From: Sitta carolinensis
Taxonomy: Eukaryota; Chordata; Aves; Passeriformes; Sittidae
Direction: 5' to 3'
NCBI GenBank assembly: GCA_032173965.1
Contig: JAVUNC010000006.1
Location: forward strand, 39,713,870 to 39,777,869
Length of the DNA: 64,000 bases
In this document: positions 12,467-23,835 of the stretch, piece by piece
Numbering within the stretch: position 1 is the stretch's first letter
Layout of the letters: each line of letters begins with the position of its first letter
Made by a program: the position numbers and the translations under genes
Notes under the pieces: model-generated
Databases searched by the model: none
What the model saw: only the letters and a program-made list of their open reading frames with translations
What the model was told of the DNA's origin: nothing

Positions 12467-12800
12467 CGCTGCCCGAAGGAGACTGGAAATAAGGAGCTGA
12501 CACCCGTCTGCTCTTGCTGGAACCCGAGCTCTGCTGGAGGCTCCCTGCTGCCCTCTTGTTGCTGGAAATGACACTGGAAATACGCGCACTGTTTTCACGT
12601 TGTGATGGGAGCTTGACTAGTATCCTCACATTTGGGGGAAAATCGTAGACCTCACATAGGAATGTCTGTCTCATTGCTGTGGCATCCGGAATAACAAATA
12701 CGGCAATCGCAGCTATGGTGCCTAGCGCTTGTCTGAACTGCCGCATACTGGGAAGCACAAGCATCACTGAGGGGCAAGCTCGAGAGAGGATTGTAGGCAG
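12467..12800. other. CpG-bearing block of unknown origin beside the CR1 tail
   Basis: This stretch has noticeably more CpG dinucleotides (near 12468, 12591, 12644, 12687, 12702, 12707, 12725, 12742) than the AT-rich DNA on both sides. It carries a 134-codon minus-strand open frame (12402-12806) without recognisable domains. It could be a younger insertion, part of an LTR, or a conserved regulatory patch. I cannot decide between these. Confidence 0.35.
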
Positions 12801-14899
12801 AGGCAATGTATTTTTTCAAATTTTTAGTCTTGCAAAATACAGATGAGCTTTCAGCCATGCAAGCTCTCCCATCATGCTTACTTCTCCCACATGCTTGCTT
12901 TTCTAATGTGGTTAGGGCATTGTGGCTACTGCTTTCGTAAAATGATAGAGACTGAGATTAAAGGGAGTGTTTTTGAAGCAGCCCCACTGAAAGCCACACA
13001 CACAAGGCTTGAAGCAGCTCTGTATGGGGATGAGAGATTCTGTATTTTAATTTTGTATTATTAATTCTTTACTTTCCTTAGATCACTAGTACTCTGATAT
13101 TGTTGTCATACACATTGTATTCATGAAATTATTTTAAATAATTTTTGTGGCTTGCAGCTCAGTTCCTGCTTGGTTTGCTGTTTGGTTTCTCTTCTGAAAA
13201 AAAAAAAAAAAAAAAAAAAATCCCACAATCAAATTGGATTCTAAATTGCTTCTTGTTTGCAAAGACCAGTGGCTATGAATGGGAATCAGAGAATGAACTC
13301 TACTCTGTCCAGTCATGAATGGTAGCCAGGTCAGGGCTGAGCCGCATTGGCAGGAGGCAGTGATGTGGGAAGGTTGCCCTGCCATTATCTATTCTGTAGA
13401 CAAGCAGCGGATTTAACTCTCAGAGGATCTCAAGCCTATAATAAAATCTCAATGGGAACAAAAAACCCTGACCCAGAAGGCAGTGGCATGTTCTACTTGT
13501 TCTCCATAGTCGTGGGTGTAAGTGTGGCTGAGCACCAAGGGAACTGTGTGACAATTTTGTGGAGCCTGTGTATCAGAAGAAACCCATCCCCCAGTGTTCT
13601 GCTGGAGTTACTGTGAGGTATATATTTATACTGCTAGTGAAAAACAGAAGGAAAAATGAGAGTGTCTCTAACACATGTAATCTGCAGAAAAATACACATT
13701 TGCATGTTGGTTTTAAGCAAGGAGTCTTTGCTGCCAAGAGAATAGCAGTGTGCACACTTCTCCTCTTGTGTGCTGTCTTCCATGAACATGTACTGAAAAA
13801 CTGGCATTTTTCTCGAGTTGTCGCTGCTGGACGATCTCATACACCTATTTGTCATCTAAGCAGTTTCAGCTTCAGTGTTCTTCTTTAGATTCATTAAGAA
13901 AATATTTAGCATCCGAAGAAAGGAAGCACCCTGTGGCCTGCTGTGCTCCCTACAGCCAGGCCAATAAAAACAGAGCCCCAAAGCACTTTCTGAGGGTGCA
14001 GGGGTGACTCCAGGGCACTTTTGTTCCCGTGGAAACAGGAGAAATGGGTCACATCTACAAAAAGTGACCCAACCCTCGTCGTGATGACCTTCTGCATTTG
14101 AGGATGTTTAACAGGATCTTTGCAAGGTGATTTACTTTAAAAAAACACCTTGTTTTCTAAATTATATTATTATGGTTATTTATTTATAATGGGTTTTAGA
14201 CTGGGAGGCTGAGATGAAAATCTGTTTTCCCTTCAGTTTGGGGTTCATTGGGGTTTTCTCCTACAAGTCTTTTTTTCGTCACATATGCACAAGCTTGTTA
14301 TCAGAAAAACTGTTTGGGACGCCTGAACCGTTTTGTTCTAATGTAGTATGTGCCTGATTTTTCATTGAAGAAAACAAAATGGAAGCTATTATCTGAAGGA
14401 AGCTTTCATCGTAGCAGCGAGGAGAGGAGCAGCTCAAGTATAATAAGACAAAATGTGAGACAAATGTTGCCTTCTCCAAGCCAGCATCTGACCTCGACCG
14501 TGAGTGCCTTCCGCTAAGCTGGCTGTTTACAGCCCCCGCTCCAGCATCCATTTTATGGTTTGTGGGATGTTGTTTTTGTTCCCATCCCTCCGTCTGATCG
14601 GACACAAGCAACATATATTCCTCTGCCTTCAACCCCGACCCTGAGGTATGCTGACATCTTGATTTCCTCCATTCCTTCACGTCTCCCAGCCCAGCCAGGA
14701 AGCTGGGAGGACAGTTTAGGGAGAACGAGCAGGCCTGGATCCAGGGAGTCACCCTTGTGCTGTGAGGGGAAAGCTACATTTGGGAAGAGAGATTTTTTCC
14801 TCTGTTGACGAGGCCTGGGTGTGCAGCACTACCCCTACTTGACCCTGCGAAGCAAAATAACTGAGTAGCACGAGCTCGCCTTCTTTTTCTCCCCTCTCT
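12801..14899. other. Non-coding DNA with an A24 run and motif-dense patch
   Basis: No gene is recognised. A 24-base A run lies at 13197-13220. From about 14280 to 14750 the sequence is more complex and less AT-rich than its surroundings, with a 157-codon minus-strand open frame that shows no domain. This may be a conserved non-coding element rather than an exon. Confidence 0.5.
13197..13220 (+). repeat. (A)24 homopolymer
   Basis: An uninterrupted run of 24 adenines. No retroposed body is recognisable upstream. Confidence 0.97.
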
Positions 14900-14923
14900 C
14901 CCCCCCCCCCCCCCCCCCCCCCC
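14900..14923 (+). repeat. (C)24 homopolymer
   Basis: An uninterrupted run of 24 cytosines preceded by a CT-rich lead-in. The complementary strand is G24, able to form G-quadruplex structure, and the C strand an i-motif. Pure C runs of this length are much rarer than A/T runs. Confidence 0.95.
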
Positions 14924-17030
14924 AGGGAAAAAGCCACCAAGTGCAGCAGCATGAGCTGATTCAGGCAAGGGGCATTCGGTCCCTTCAGAAAATGGGGCTG
15001 GGAGGAGTGATGGAGGAGGGGTTGCAGACCATGCTGCTGACCTGCTGAATTATAACTTTAATGCAGTCACTTTAATAACTTGCTGTAGCTCCAACCACCA
15101 GATGCAATTTATGGCAAAGCAGGCGCCCAGGCATTTTTCTTTCTATGAAGACTAAGCAGATCTCTGATTACCACCCCTCCCCCCAAACCATTACCTTCCC
15201 CCGCTTGCTCTGCTAATGGAAAAATGTTATGTGTCTATGTGCTTTTTCCCCAAGCCCTGTTTTCAGGAAATGGTGGAGAATGGGAAACTAACACAAGCGC
15301 ACACACATGCTTTTGCAGGAAAGATTTCTTTAACTCCATTCTTTAACCACACAAATTCCTCCTGCTAGCAGAATTGCCAGTTCTTTTTCTAAAACCTTAC
15401 AACCTAAGCCAGATGCAAAGCAAATTCCAGGATTGATTTGTAGGAAAAAAGAAAGACTGCCTCCCTCCATCTGACAGAAATCATCTGAAGTTTGAGTGAT
15501 TTCATTGCACAATACAAAGTCTGCAGCTCTTTAGATCTCCTTGCTATAAAGAAAGCTTAAAAACAAGCCACAAACAAACAAACAAACAAAAAAGATGAAT
15601 CTGGGAATGATGAATAGGCAAACTGAACTCACGTTTTAATTTTGTATTTAATATTTGTATACAATAGATGGTTCATTGAGAAAACAATGTACAGATAGGC
15701 AGCAGATCCCCCGCCAGTTCTCCTATTTTAAAGAGCCATTCATTTTCCATCTAAGGGATGAATTCTTCCTCCCACTCTCTTCTACTCTCTCTTTTTCTGT
15801 GATTTGCATGATCATTTGCTACATATATTGTGAATTACTGTTTATCTTAGTTCAGTCTGCAAAGCAATTTCCCAAATAAATTTCAATGGATCAATAAATT
15901 CAGATTGATTTCTCTTCTAAATTGAGGTAAAGAAAAATAGTAAGACGAAGTAAATGTTTGCTTTTTAGCTAATTGGAACAAAAACCTGAGTTAAACACTA
16001 TGCCTATTTCTGAATTCTTAGGGCTCACACAGAAGCCCTGTGATTCAACTGTTTTGTATCTTACTTTTGATTTTCCTTTTCCTTCCTGAAAAAAAAAGTG
16101 TACTTGGAACTGCAGCCCTGAAAAATGGCATGTACTGCTTTGAACCCACTGAAAGAGTGTCCATACAAGGACTAGCAGATAAGTCCTTCGTGACTGTTAA
16201 ATATTTATCAGCAAGGCAAATTCCTCCTAGGTTACAGCAAGTACAGTTTAGAATGACCTGTCTCTGTGCTTTCAAAAATGAGCAGCAGATTCCTGCAAAA
16301 CATCCATCTCCTCATTCAGCTAGGACAATGTTTTCCTCTCAAGCTTTGAGATAGCTTAATTAAAATGTAGCATATACGGCTAATTTCTTAGGAAAAAAAG
16401 TAGTAACATATGGGAGCATTCTAGTTCCAGAAAGAAGAGTATAAATTGTATGTTTCCATATGGGTTTGGTCTCATGTGTCTGTCTCTCTGTGTTTACGGT
16501 GACCTGCCCTGATTGTACCAAGGTTGCATTACTGTCTGCAGTACTGCAAGATACACCAGCAAGCACACACTCAGTTGCACAGGTATTTCTTTTAGGTGTG
16601 ATCAGTTGTCTTTGAGCAACTGAATTTATCTTTGCTTACTACAGAGGCAGCCAAAACCAGATTCCAGACTTTCTGAGGGTTAGAGTTAGGTGAAATGAAT
16701 CTTTGCTCAAGCATTCAACCACAGTTCCTTGGCTTATGCCGTTAGCTTCCTGAATTCCCAGATGACTTCCCACCACAGCTTAGCCAGGCCTGGAACTGCT
16801 TATTTTCTCAGAAAGGATGAGGTGAAATGCAGTTAGCTCAGCAAAGTCAGTGGCATTTCAAAATTATATGCAAAAGTATGAATTCGTAGTCTTGTTTTTT
16901 CAAATGCTGTCGTAAATATGCTTAATTCTTAACAGGGTCAAAATACTCTCTCCAGTTGTGATGATTTTTAAAAATCCTGTTCAAATGTCTATCAAGCCAC
17001 AAGGAAAACGGCCCTTGCAGTGGTCAGGAA
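14924..17030. other. Non-coding DNA, short CAAA repeat
   Basis: No gene is seen. A (CAAA)5-type repeat lies at about 15571-15592. The patch at 15040-15130 is dense in motif-like words, including an E-box CAGATG and AACCACC, without marked low complexity. Open frames are about 100 codons or shorter. Confidence 0.55.
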
Positions 17031-17315
17031 GTCTGTAGTACGAGCACAGAACGAACGCGGATGCTTTCGTGCGCTCTTGGTGCCGCCGGGGCAGTGCCCG
17101 GCACAGGTGCTGCTCCAGCGGGAGCACGGCGCCTTCCAGGCCCGGAGAGCCCGCTCTGTCCGCGGCCGTGCCCCGGCCCTGCGGGCTGCGGAGCCGCTGC
17201 GTGCTGCCCGTCTGCCCAAGGTGGCTGTGCAAGAGCTGAGGCAGAGGCGAGAAATTCGGAGAGCAGCCACGAAGTTGTGAGGAGGTTATTTAATGGCGGC
17301 GCGTGTGACTGCAGG
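17031..17315. promoter_or_regulatory. Small CpG-rich block, promoter or exon candidate
   Basis: CpG dinucleotides cluster densely here, while flanking DNA is AT-rich and CpG-poor. All six frames contain partly open, Ala/Arg/Pro-rich readings typical of GC-rich DNA; overlapping open frames on both strands argue against a conserved protein exon in any one of them. In birds such a block often marks an unmethylated promoter. No TATA box or recognisable first exon was found, so direction is unknown. Confidence 0.5.
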
Positions 17316-17562
17316 TGCTTGGTGACACCGAAGCTCATTCTGGAGACTCCTCTGATTCTGCTATGTTTTTCTTTTTTGAACCTGGCCTTTGATTAAAAAT
17401 GCCTCGCTTCCAGCTCACATTGCCTTTTAAATGGCTCTGTAAAGCCCTCTCGCGGCTCCCAGCTCACATCAGAAGCAGGGCTGGAAGTGTTTCATTGCAG
17501 AATAAACATACGGGCTGTAAATCCTGTGATTCAGAAGATCGCCTGCAGTATTCCTCTCCGCT

Positions 17563-17578
17563 GTTGCCATAGGTAAAC
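17563..17578. promoter_or_regulatory. Imperfect RFX X-box-like site
   Basis: GTTGCC-ATA-GGTAAAC resembles the RFX consensus GTNRCC(0-3N)RGYAAC, with a 3-base spacer and one deviation in the right half. It lies between the two CpG-rich blocks of the 17-18 kb interval, a plausible promoter-proximal place. This is motif evidence only. Confidence 0.3.
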
Positions 17579-17769
17579 CGGGCTCTGCAAAACATCATTT
17601 ACCCTGGAATGCAAGGAGACACGGAGCTCAGCAAGGGCACTCCGGTTAACCCTTTCCTAGCAGAAAAAAAAAGAGAAAAATATCCCTCTGGTGATCTCAG
17701 CCGAAACTCCTCTCTCATGCGTGTAGTTTCATACACAATAAACCCGCACCATGTACATTGAGACAAATC

Positions 17770-17965
17770 GGCCCCAGGCATGTGCACACGCACTCTGCGG
17801 GAGTGGCGGGTGTCTCCTGGTGGCGCAGGGCCAGGCAGCCTCTGGCCCCGTGTGCCGGGCGCTGCTGACTCACCGGGCTGGCTGGGCACGGCCTCGGCCA
17901 CGAGCCCGCCGCACGGGTTAAACTGGCGCCGGACGGAGGAACCGAAAGGCGACTCAACAAGGCTG
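17770..17965. promoter_or_regulatory. Second small CpG-rich block
   Basis: A second cluster of CpG sites about 450 bases after the first, separated by ordinary DNA. Plus- and minus-strand frames are both open for 60-100 codons and Arg/Pro/Ala-rich, as GC-rich DNA tends to be. The two blocks together could be one bipartite CpG island. Confidence 0.45.
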
Positions 17966-20505
17966 GCCCGCTCTGCAGTCCAAATCCAAGGTTTGTGGAG
18001 AGGTGCTTGTCAAATTACTTAAGACAGGACCTTAGAAAGGAAGACTTTGAGCTCATACTCACAACATAACTTTTTGGGGGTTTTTGGTAGCTAGCAGGGG
18101 ATCTCTGAAGTTTACAAGGTTTTGCCAATGCCATCTAATGTAGACTTACCAAGTCAGACACTGAGTGCAAGTTTAACACTTCCTTTCTGCCTCACACTTC
18201 TTTGCAGTCCAGACACTTTAAACATCTCCTTATGGTCTTCTACTCCATTGCCTGAGGCAGTGAATGTGAACAATCAATAGTTATCTACAGTTTAGGATAA
18301 CAGGGGCAGAAAGTGGCCCCCACATTTTTCCTCCTCTAATTCTGACCTGCCTGTGGGCTGATGTGGATCCCAGCAGAACAGTGTTTTTTTTTTGCCACAG
18401 TCACAGCAGCAATGCTTCCCAGAGAGCAGGTAACAGCATATGCTTTGTCTTAGCCTTTTTTCCCACATGAAGCTGAGGATTATGTGTGTCTGAAAAGTAA
18501 ATTCATTGCCCTGTGTTCAGGCATGGGTTAATTCATACTGCAGAGAAGCTGCAGGTGAACTGAAGACTTGTCTCATTGTTCAATTTCACAACCCCTGATA
18601 AAAGAGCCTAAATATGCTTTGTTCCAAACCACTGCTGTCTTCTTTCTCATACTCCTCTCTGCAGTTCAGTGTATACACAGATACGCACCACCAACTTTTT
18701 TTCTTTTATGACACTGTATTGCTGCAGGGTCATCTACATATAGGTAAAAATGCAAAATTCCTGCTCTGAAGTGTTAACAATGTTGGTTACTTTTACATCA
18801 AAAGTCTGATGGAAATACAGAGTAGTCAGGAAACGTGGATAAGGCTGAAATTACATGCATAAAAGATCATGCAGTGGTTGGAATCACAGCCCATGCATGG
18901 ACAAGCCTGTATTGAGACGGCTGTAATCTCTGGCAGGGCAGGGGGAGCAACGGAGAGGTCAGTGTGCTTTGTGGGATTCTCTGGCATTACTGGGTAAGGG
19001 GAATTAGTCCTTCTCTGTAATTTGAACACTGAGTGAGTATTTTCTTAAGGATTTTTTTGTGTGTGTTGCTAGAATAAAAAGGAACAGGCAAGAGAAAATG
19101 ACCCCAAATCATAAGGAGATTTCTGTCTGTGGAAAAGTGCAAACATAGAATGAAATTGTTTTCCTGCAAAATTCGTTTTTTTCATGGCTTGTTTCCATGC
19201 CACCATGGAGAAGAATGGTGAAGAAAATTATATACAAGGAAAGGTACTTTTAAAGATTCCCAAGAGCTACTGATTGGGTGTTGCTGTTTCACATTCTCCA
19301 AATTGCTGTTACATCAATCTGGATGGTGGAGATAATCTGTAAAAGAGCTTAAAAGCTATGGAGCAATGCATGGAAGCACAGTGATATTTATGTGTACTGC
19401 CTTTTTCGATTTATAGGATTTATTTGCATACTCCCTTGGCATTGCCAGAGCCTCTCTGCAGACTTAACACTTGATCCCCTGTTGTGCTGAGTCCCCTGGG
19501 AGCTGTTGACATTGTGGGATACCTGCTGAGGTGTCAGGGACAGGTTGTGTGGGTAGGGAAATGGGAGCACGAGGTCAGAAACAGGAGTGTCTGTGGGGCA
19601 GAGCAAAGTGATAACTGGACTAGTTGAGCCTCAGCCATTTCCTGAAGATCTGAAAACCACTGGAAGCACTGAAGAAGCAGAGGATGGAGCTTATTCCTTT
19701 TCCTGGTTTTATACGATTGCCTTAAGTCAAGGGTATTTAAATGTCAAGTTTTTATGTAGTTCCTAAATTTACTTAGGTTTGGGTGTCTACAGCAGAAGGT
19801 TTGTGTCCTTGTGTACTCCTATCTGTGTACTTGAATGATGATAAATGCCAAGGCTTTCTTCTGGGGCTTGTGTTTTTCCACAGCCGAGGTGACACATTCC
19901 CATTAAGTTTAACCTTCTCCCCCAAGAGTTGATACAATTTATTTCTTTTGGAAGGGAAATATCAGAGCTGTAGCAGGCCCAAAGCAATTTTCTTTGAAGG
20001 CTGCCTTGGCTGCGACTGCAGATTCAGTGACAAAGAGGAGATTGTGGCAGAGCGTGCTAGATGGGCGTTTAGGCAGGAAAGGGTTACTGTCTGCACAGCT
20101 CTCTGTGTCTGGAGCTCCAGGCAAAACCCAGAGAGAGACAATGATGTCAGCACTACCTCCAGGCCCAGGGCCCCTTGCCTGACAATGTGGGCAATCCAAC
20201 ACATTCCCATCTGCCACAACAAGAGCATTCATGCTCCTATTTCCTGACCTCTTTGGATTAAAGCATGTGGAGTTAAATATAACATCCAGCCCCATGCTCA
20301 TGCACTTGTATTGCACCAGAAATAGACTTATGGGAAACTGGCTACAGCTTTTGCCACCCGACACTCGAGATCTGTCTCAACGTTGTCATCGAGAAAAGCA
20401 CATGCTGGTCTGGTCGGGAGACTGTACAGTCATGTACACATAGCTAAAATACAGTTCTCTTTTCTGCCTGGAAATGCTGCATGTAATCAGCACGCAGTCA
20501 GAAAC
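17966..20505. other. Non-coding DNA, possible conserved patch at 19.94-20.42 kb
   Basis: No gene is recognised. The part from about 19940 to 20420 is unusually complex, with a 141-codon minus-strand and a 99-codon plus-strand open frame overlapping. It has no domain signature and could be a conserved non-coding element. The rest is ordinary AT-leaning sequence. Confidence 0.5.
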
Positions 20506-20532
20506 GGGGGGAGGGGGGGAAGGGGGCGGGGG
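20506..20532 (+). other. Strong G-quadruplex motif
   Basis: Four guanine runs of 6, 7, 5 and 5 bases are separated by loops of 1, 2 and 1 base. Long runs with very short loops are known to favour stable parallel quadruplexes. The motif is visible directly; folding in the cell is inference. Confidence 0.85.
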
Positions 20533-21336
20533 AAGGGAAGCTTAAATAGAAAATGAAGATTAGTCAGAGGTAGTGATTTCAGCGTTTTAGCCATCTGAAA
20601 CTTGCTGAGTTTTTTAGTACCACATAAAAAGTTCTGACAGCAGAGACAGACCTTGGCTGAGCTGGGTGTCTGCACTCCAGGCTGGTGGAAGAGGGAGAGC
20701 ATGCGGCAGGATTTGCATGCTGCCATGCCGGGCTGGCAGACACAGGGAGTGCAGCTCTGACAAGGAGAGCTTTTTGTTTGCTTTATAGTGCAAAATTCTA
20801 GTAATTGGAAGCATTTTATCGTTTTTATTCAGGATGTGTGTGTGTGGGGTCTGTTGCATGCACATGGGTATCGTGTTGTTTCTTTCTCATGTCTGTGGGT
20901 GCTGTGTATCTGTGGCTCTATGCCCATATGTATCTGTGCATCTCCATATTTATCTGTCGTTCTGCGTCTGCATTGCTCAGTCTTTTTCCTTTAAAGTTTA
21001 TTTATTTTCTCTGCACAGATGAGTTTTCATGTACTATACACGAAGGGGAAAAGAAATTTAGGATACCTTGCATTTTGTTTATGTCTTTGTCAAGAAAGTG
21101 CTTCACAATTGAGAAATATGAATAAAAAAAAAAAAGGAGACTATTTATTTTCCTTTCTTTCTCTTTTGTCTACAGTCTTCTGTCTTATCTTCCCAGTCAT
21201 GTATTTTCTTTTCTCTCCCTTTTTCCCCATCACACTGCAAACTCTTGTTCCCATAACAAATGGTTTAAATGTTATCTATCCTGCCTGCAGTCAGTCCCTT
21301 TTTTACCATGTTTCTTGTACAGTAATCTTTTTTTCT

Positions 21337-21338
<2 letters not shown>
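20533..21338. other. Non-coding DNA, T-rich toward the right
   Basis: No gene is seen. The 167-codon plus-strand open frame (21019-21522) runs through poly-T and encodes long phenylalanine stretches, so it is a homopolymer artefact. Confidence 0.65.

Positions 21339-21390
<52 letters not shown>
21339..21390 (+). repeat. (T)52 homopolymer
   Basis: A run of 52 thymines, extended on the left by a TTTTCTCC-type stretch. On the minus strand it would be a poly-A tail, but I recognise no retroposed gene beyond it. Length may also reflect sequencing slippage. Confidence 0.95.
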
Positions 21391-21394
<4 letters not shown>

Positions 21395-22149
21395 AACTCA
21401 TAGTAGTCCTTAACACAGCAAATTCTTGTAGGCAGTTTGGTTTGGTGTTTCTCCCCTTCATATGGCCTCTGCTTATGGCAAAATCTCAGAGAGCACAACA
21501 CAGGGAAGAAGAACAAAAATAAACTCCCCAAAATATGTAGTTCCCCAGTGCTTCAAAGGGGTCTTGGAAGAAGGTTTAGCTGATAAAATCCTTAGAGGAT
21601 GGTCGGAGGGTTGAGGCCAAATGGTTAATGTAGGATAAAAACTGCAAACCTCTTAATTCTCTCAGTCTTTGGCTTAACTTTGCCTTGACTCTGAAGAGAT
21701 GGTGGTAAGTAAGGATGAGCTTGTATTAGAAATAGGATTCTCTCTGCCCAGCCTTGCCCAGCCAGTTCCAATATTACAGGGCATCATTGCTACAAAATTC
21801 TCTATCAGTTTCTGGTCGTAGAGGTTTGGAACTGCCTCACTTCTCAGCTAATCAAAGCCAAGACCTTGGCATCTTTCCCAAGAGCTTTCTTCTCCCTGTG
21901 AAACACAGAATGCTGAAAACCAGTCAGAAAAAGTGGAGCCAGATTGTAGCAAGCATTGGATTTTACCGGTGGTATAATAAGGAAGCTTCCTGTAGTGTCA
22001 GCCACTCTAAAGGAGACATTCAGACAACTTAAAGTGGTAATATGCATAATGTCTGTCATCCAGATATTTCAGAGCATATAATAAGCTGTGATTAAATCAT
22101 TAAACTAAGAACTTCAAAAGGGTCTGGCTGTGTAGACTGAGGATCTAAA
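21391..22149. other. Non-coding DNA, no feature recognised
   Basis: Nothing nameable. The 92-codon plus-strand open frame at 21754-22032 has no family features. Confidence 0.6.
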
Positions 22150-22315
22150 CACAAGAAATCTCCAGTCTTCTTTCTACCTTGGCACCTGATATGCCACTGC
22201 TATAAGCTAGTCATTTCACACAGATCTTTAATTTTCCCATCAGTACCACCAGGAGTTAATGATACTTAAGCAGAGCAGTGCCTCTTATAGAGTTGTTTTG
22301 AAGGAAATGGGGACT
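22150..22315 (+). repeat. MIR SINE, sense copy
   Basis: Landmarks appear in the MIR order: a GCCACTGCTATAAGCTAGTC segment (like GCCACTTACTAGCTG), an AATTTTCCCATCAGTA segment (like TTTCCTCATCTGTA), AGTTAATGATACTTA, then GCCTC followed by AGAGTTGTTTTGAAGG (like AGGGTTGTTGTGAGG). The shared order over about 160 bases makes chance unlikely. The copy is old and diverged. Confidence 0.7.
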
Positions 22316-23670
22316 ACTGAAGGAGTCTTTGTGCAAATTTGTGTGCCAGTTTGAAGTTCTTCAGGAGCAAAGTGGAGGAAGCATGTTCAGCATGAGATCA
22401 TCATAGAAGGCATGAAGGTCTACAAGTACCAGGGGAAAGACAATGTTAAAAACAGGAGCACTGACATTTTTAGGGACCCTAAATTTGGCTGTGGAACCTA
22501 GGAACAGTTAGGTTTGCAGTCTGAACTGAGACACATGCAGTGCTTATGATCCAGTCTTGGTGCCTGATGGATCTCTGCTTTTATTACTTTTCTCAACTTC
22601 ACAAAGCCAAGTAAATAGATGAGAATAGAATGTGTATGTCCTGATAACTCATCTGTTGCCATGAGTACTTAGACCAGCCACCAAAATTGTGAAGAATATG
22701 TCCTGAGGTTTCTCTGCATTGATTAGGACCATTATTTTGATGATGAGCTTTAATTTTCCCCTAGAAATCAAACAGTTTCTCTCTTTATGGCTACATGTAC
22801 ATTGCATTTGTCTCTCTTAAGTCAGATATAACCTTGTGAGAAGAGCTCAGGAGCTGGCTTGGAGCAGGGTGGAGGAAAAGAGGAGGGCTGCAAGTCTCAT
22901 CCTCCTGACTGCCTTCCCCTTCGTTGATGTGTGCAGTCGCACTGCCCAAAAGAGCCATTCGAGGAGATTTGAGAATGTGTGGAGCAAGTGCTCCATTTCA
23001 CTTATGATTAGATAAACAAGGGCATCAGCTGAGCAGAGCTTCTGAGGTGTTCAGTGTAATTCAGTGCCAGGCAGTAGTGACTGCTGCTTAGGAGATGGAT
23101 TTATTAAGATTATTAGTAAGTGTTATTTGGAGGTGACTGAAATCGCTGGGTGGACTCCAGAGGATTAGCTTTCCAAAGATAGCAAATGCAAAACAAAAAA
23201 AAAAAAAAAGCAACCCGAAACAAACAAGTCACCAGTACCAGTTGTGTTTATTTAATAAAGTCTCTGTACAGGATTAGCTCACAAGCATTTGCTTGTTTTT
23301 GTGACCGGACATAGGGGGGATGGGAAGGAGGAACGATCTTAGCACGTAATTCCCCAAGTAAAAGCAAAGCTGCAGCACAGCAGCATCTGGCCTGGTTCAC
23401 AGAGTAGTTGACAACGCGCTGTGAGCAGGGCAGGCAGAGAAGGAATCACCTCTTCCTGGATTGCACTGGATTTTGGCAGCCTAGTGTGCAGCAACTCTGA
23501 TACAGAAATAACCTGTGTGAAGGAGACTGCTCAGGAACTGACATGTCCGTGTATAAAGGGCACAAGAGCTTTAGTCAGGGCATCATGCTGATCTGAGCCC
23601 AAGAAGTGGCCTGTGGGAGAGACAGCAGCAATCAAAAACAGTCATTTTCTATACTGAGACTGTAAGAGAA
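22316..23670. other. Non-coding DNA, short A15 run
   Basis: No gene is seen. An A15 run lies at 23195-23209. Otherwise the sequence is of ordinary complexity with no nameable repeat. Confidence 0.6.
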
Positions 23671-23835
23671 CCTCAAAGTGCTTGTAGACAGGAATTCACC
23701 AAACATCACTCCCACAAGCCTATCTCTCTGGGATGGAGATTGGTGTTGCTAACCCCAGATGTCAAACTGGAGGCAGACACAATTGTCCAAGCTCCCACAG
23801 ATATCAGGCCAGATGGGAACACAGGAAGGGTATCA
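23671..23835 (-). repeat. MIR SINE, antisense copy
   Basis: The plus strand shows MIR antisense landmarks in order: CTCAAAGTGCTTGTAGACA (like AAAGCGCTTTACA), a CACTCCCACAAGCCTAT segment (like CCTCACAACAACCCTAT), CAGATGTCAAACTGGAGGCA (like CAGATGAGGAAACTGAGGCA), then AATTGTCCAAGCTCCCACAG. This is among the longest MIR matches in the window. Confidence 0.72.

Noticed and set aside
14279..14752. 157-codon minus-strand open frame
   Set aside because: No domain or splice context was found; kept only as a possible conserved non-coding patch.
21019..21522. 167-codon plus-strand open frame
   Set aside because: It is held open by the T52 run (poly-Phe) and has no domain.
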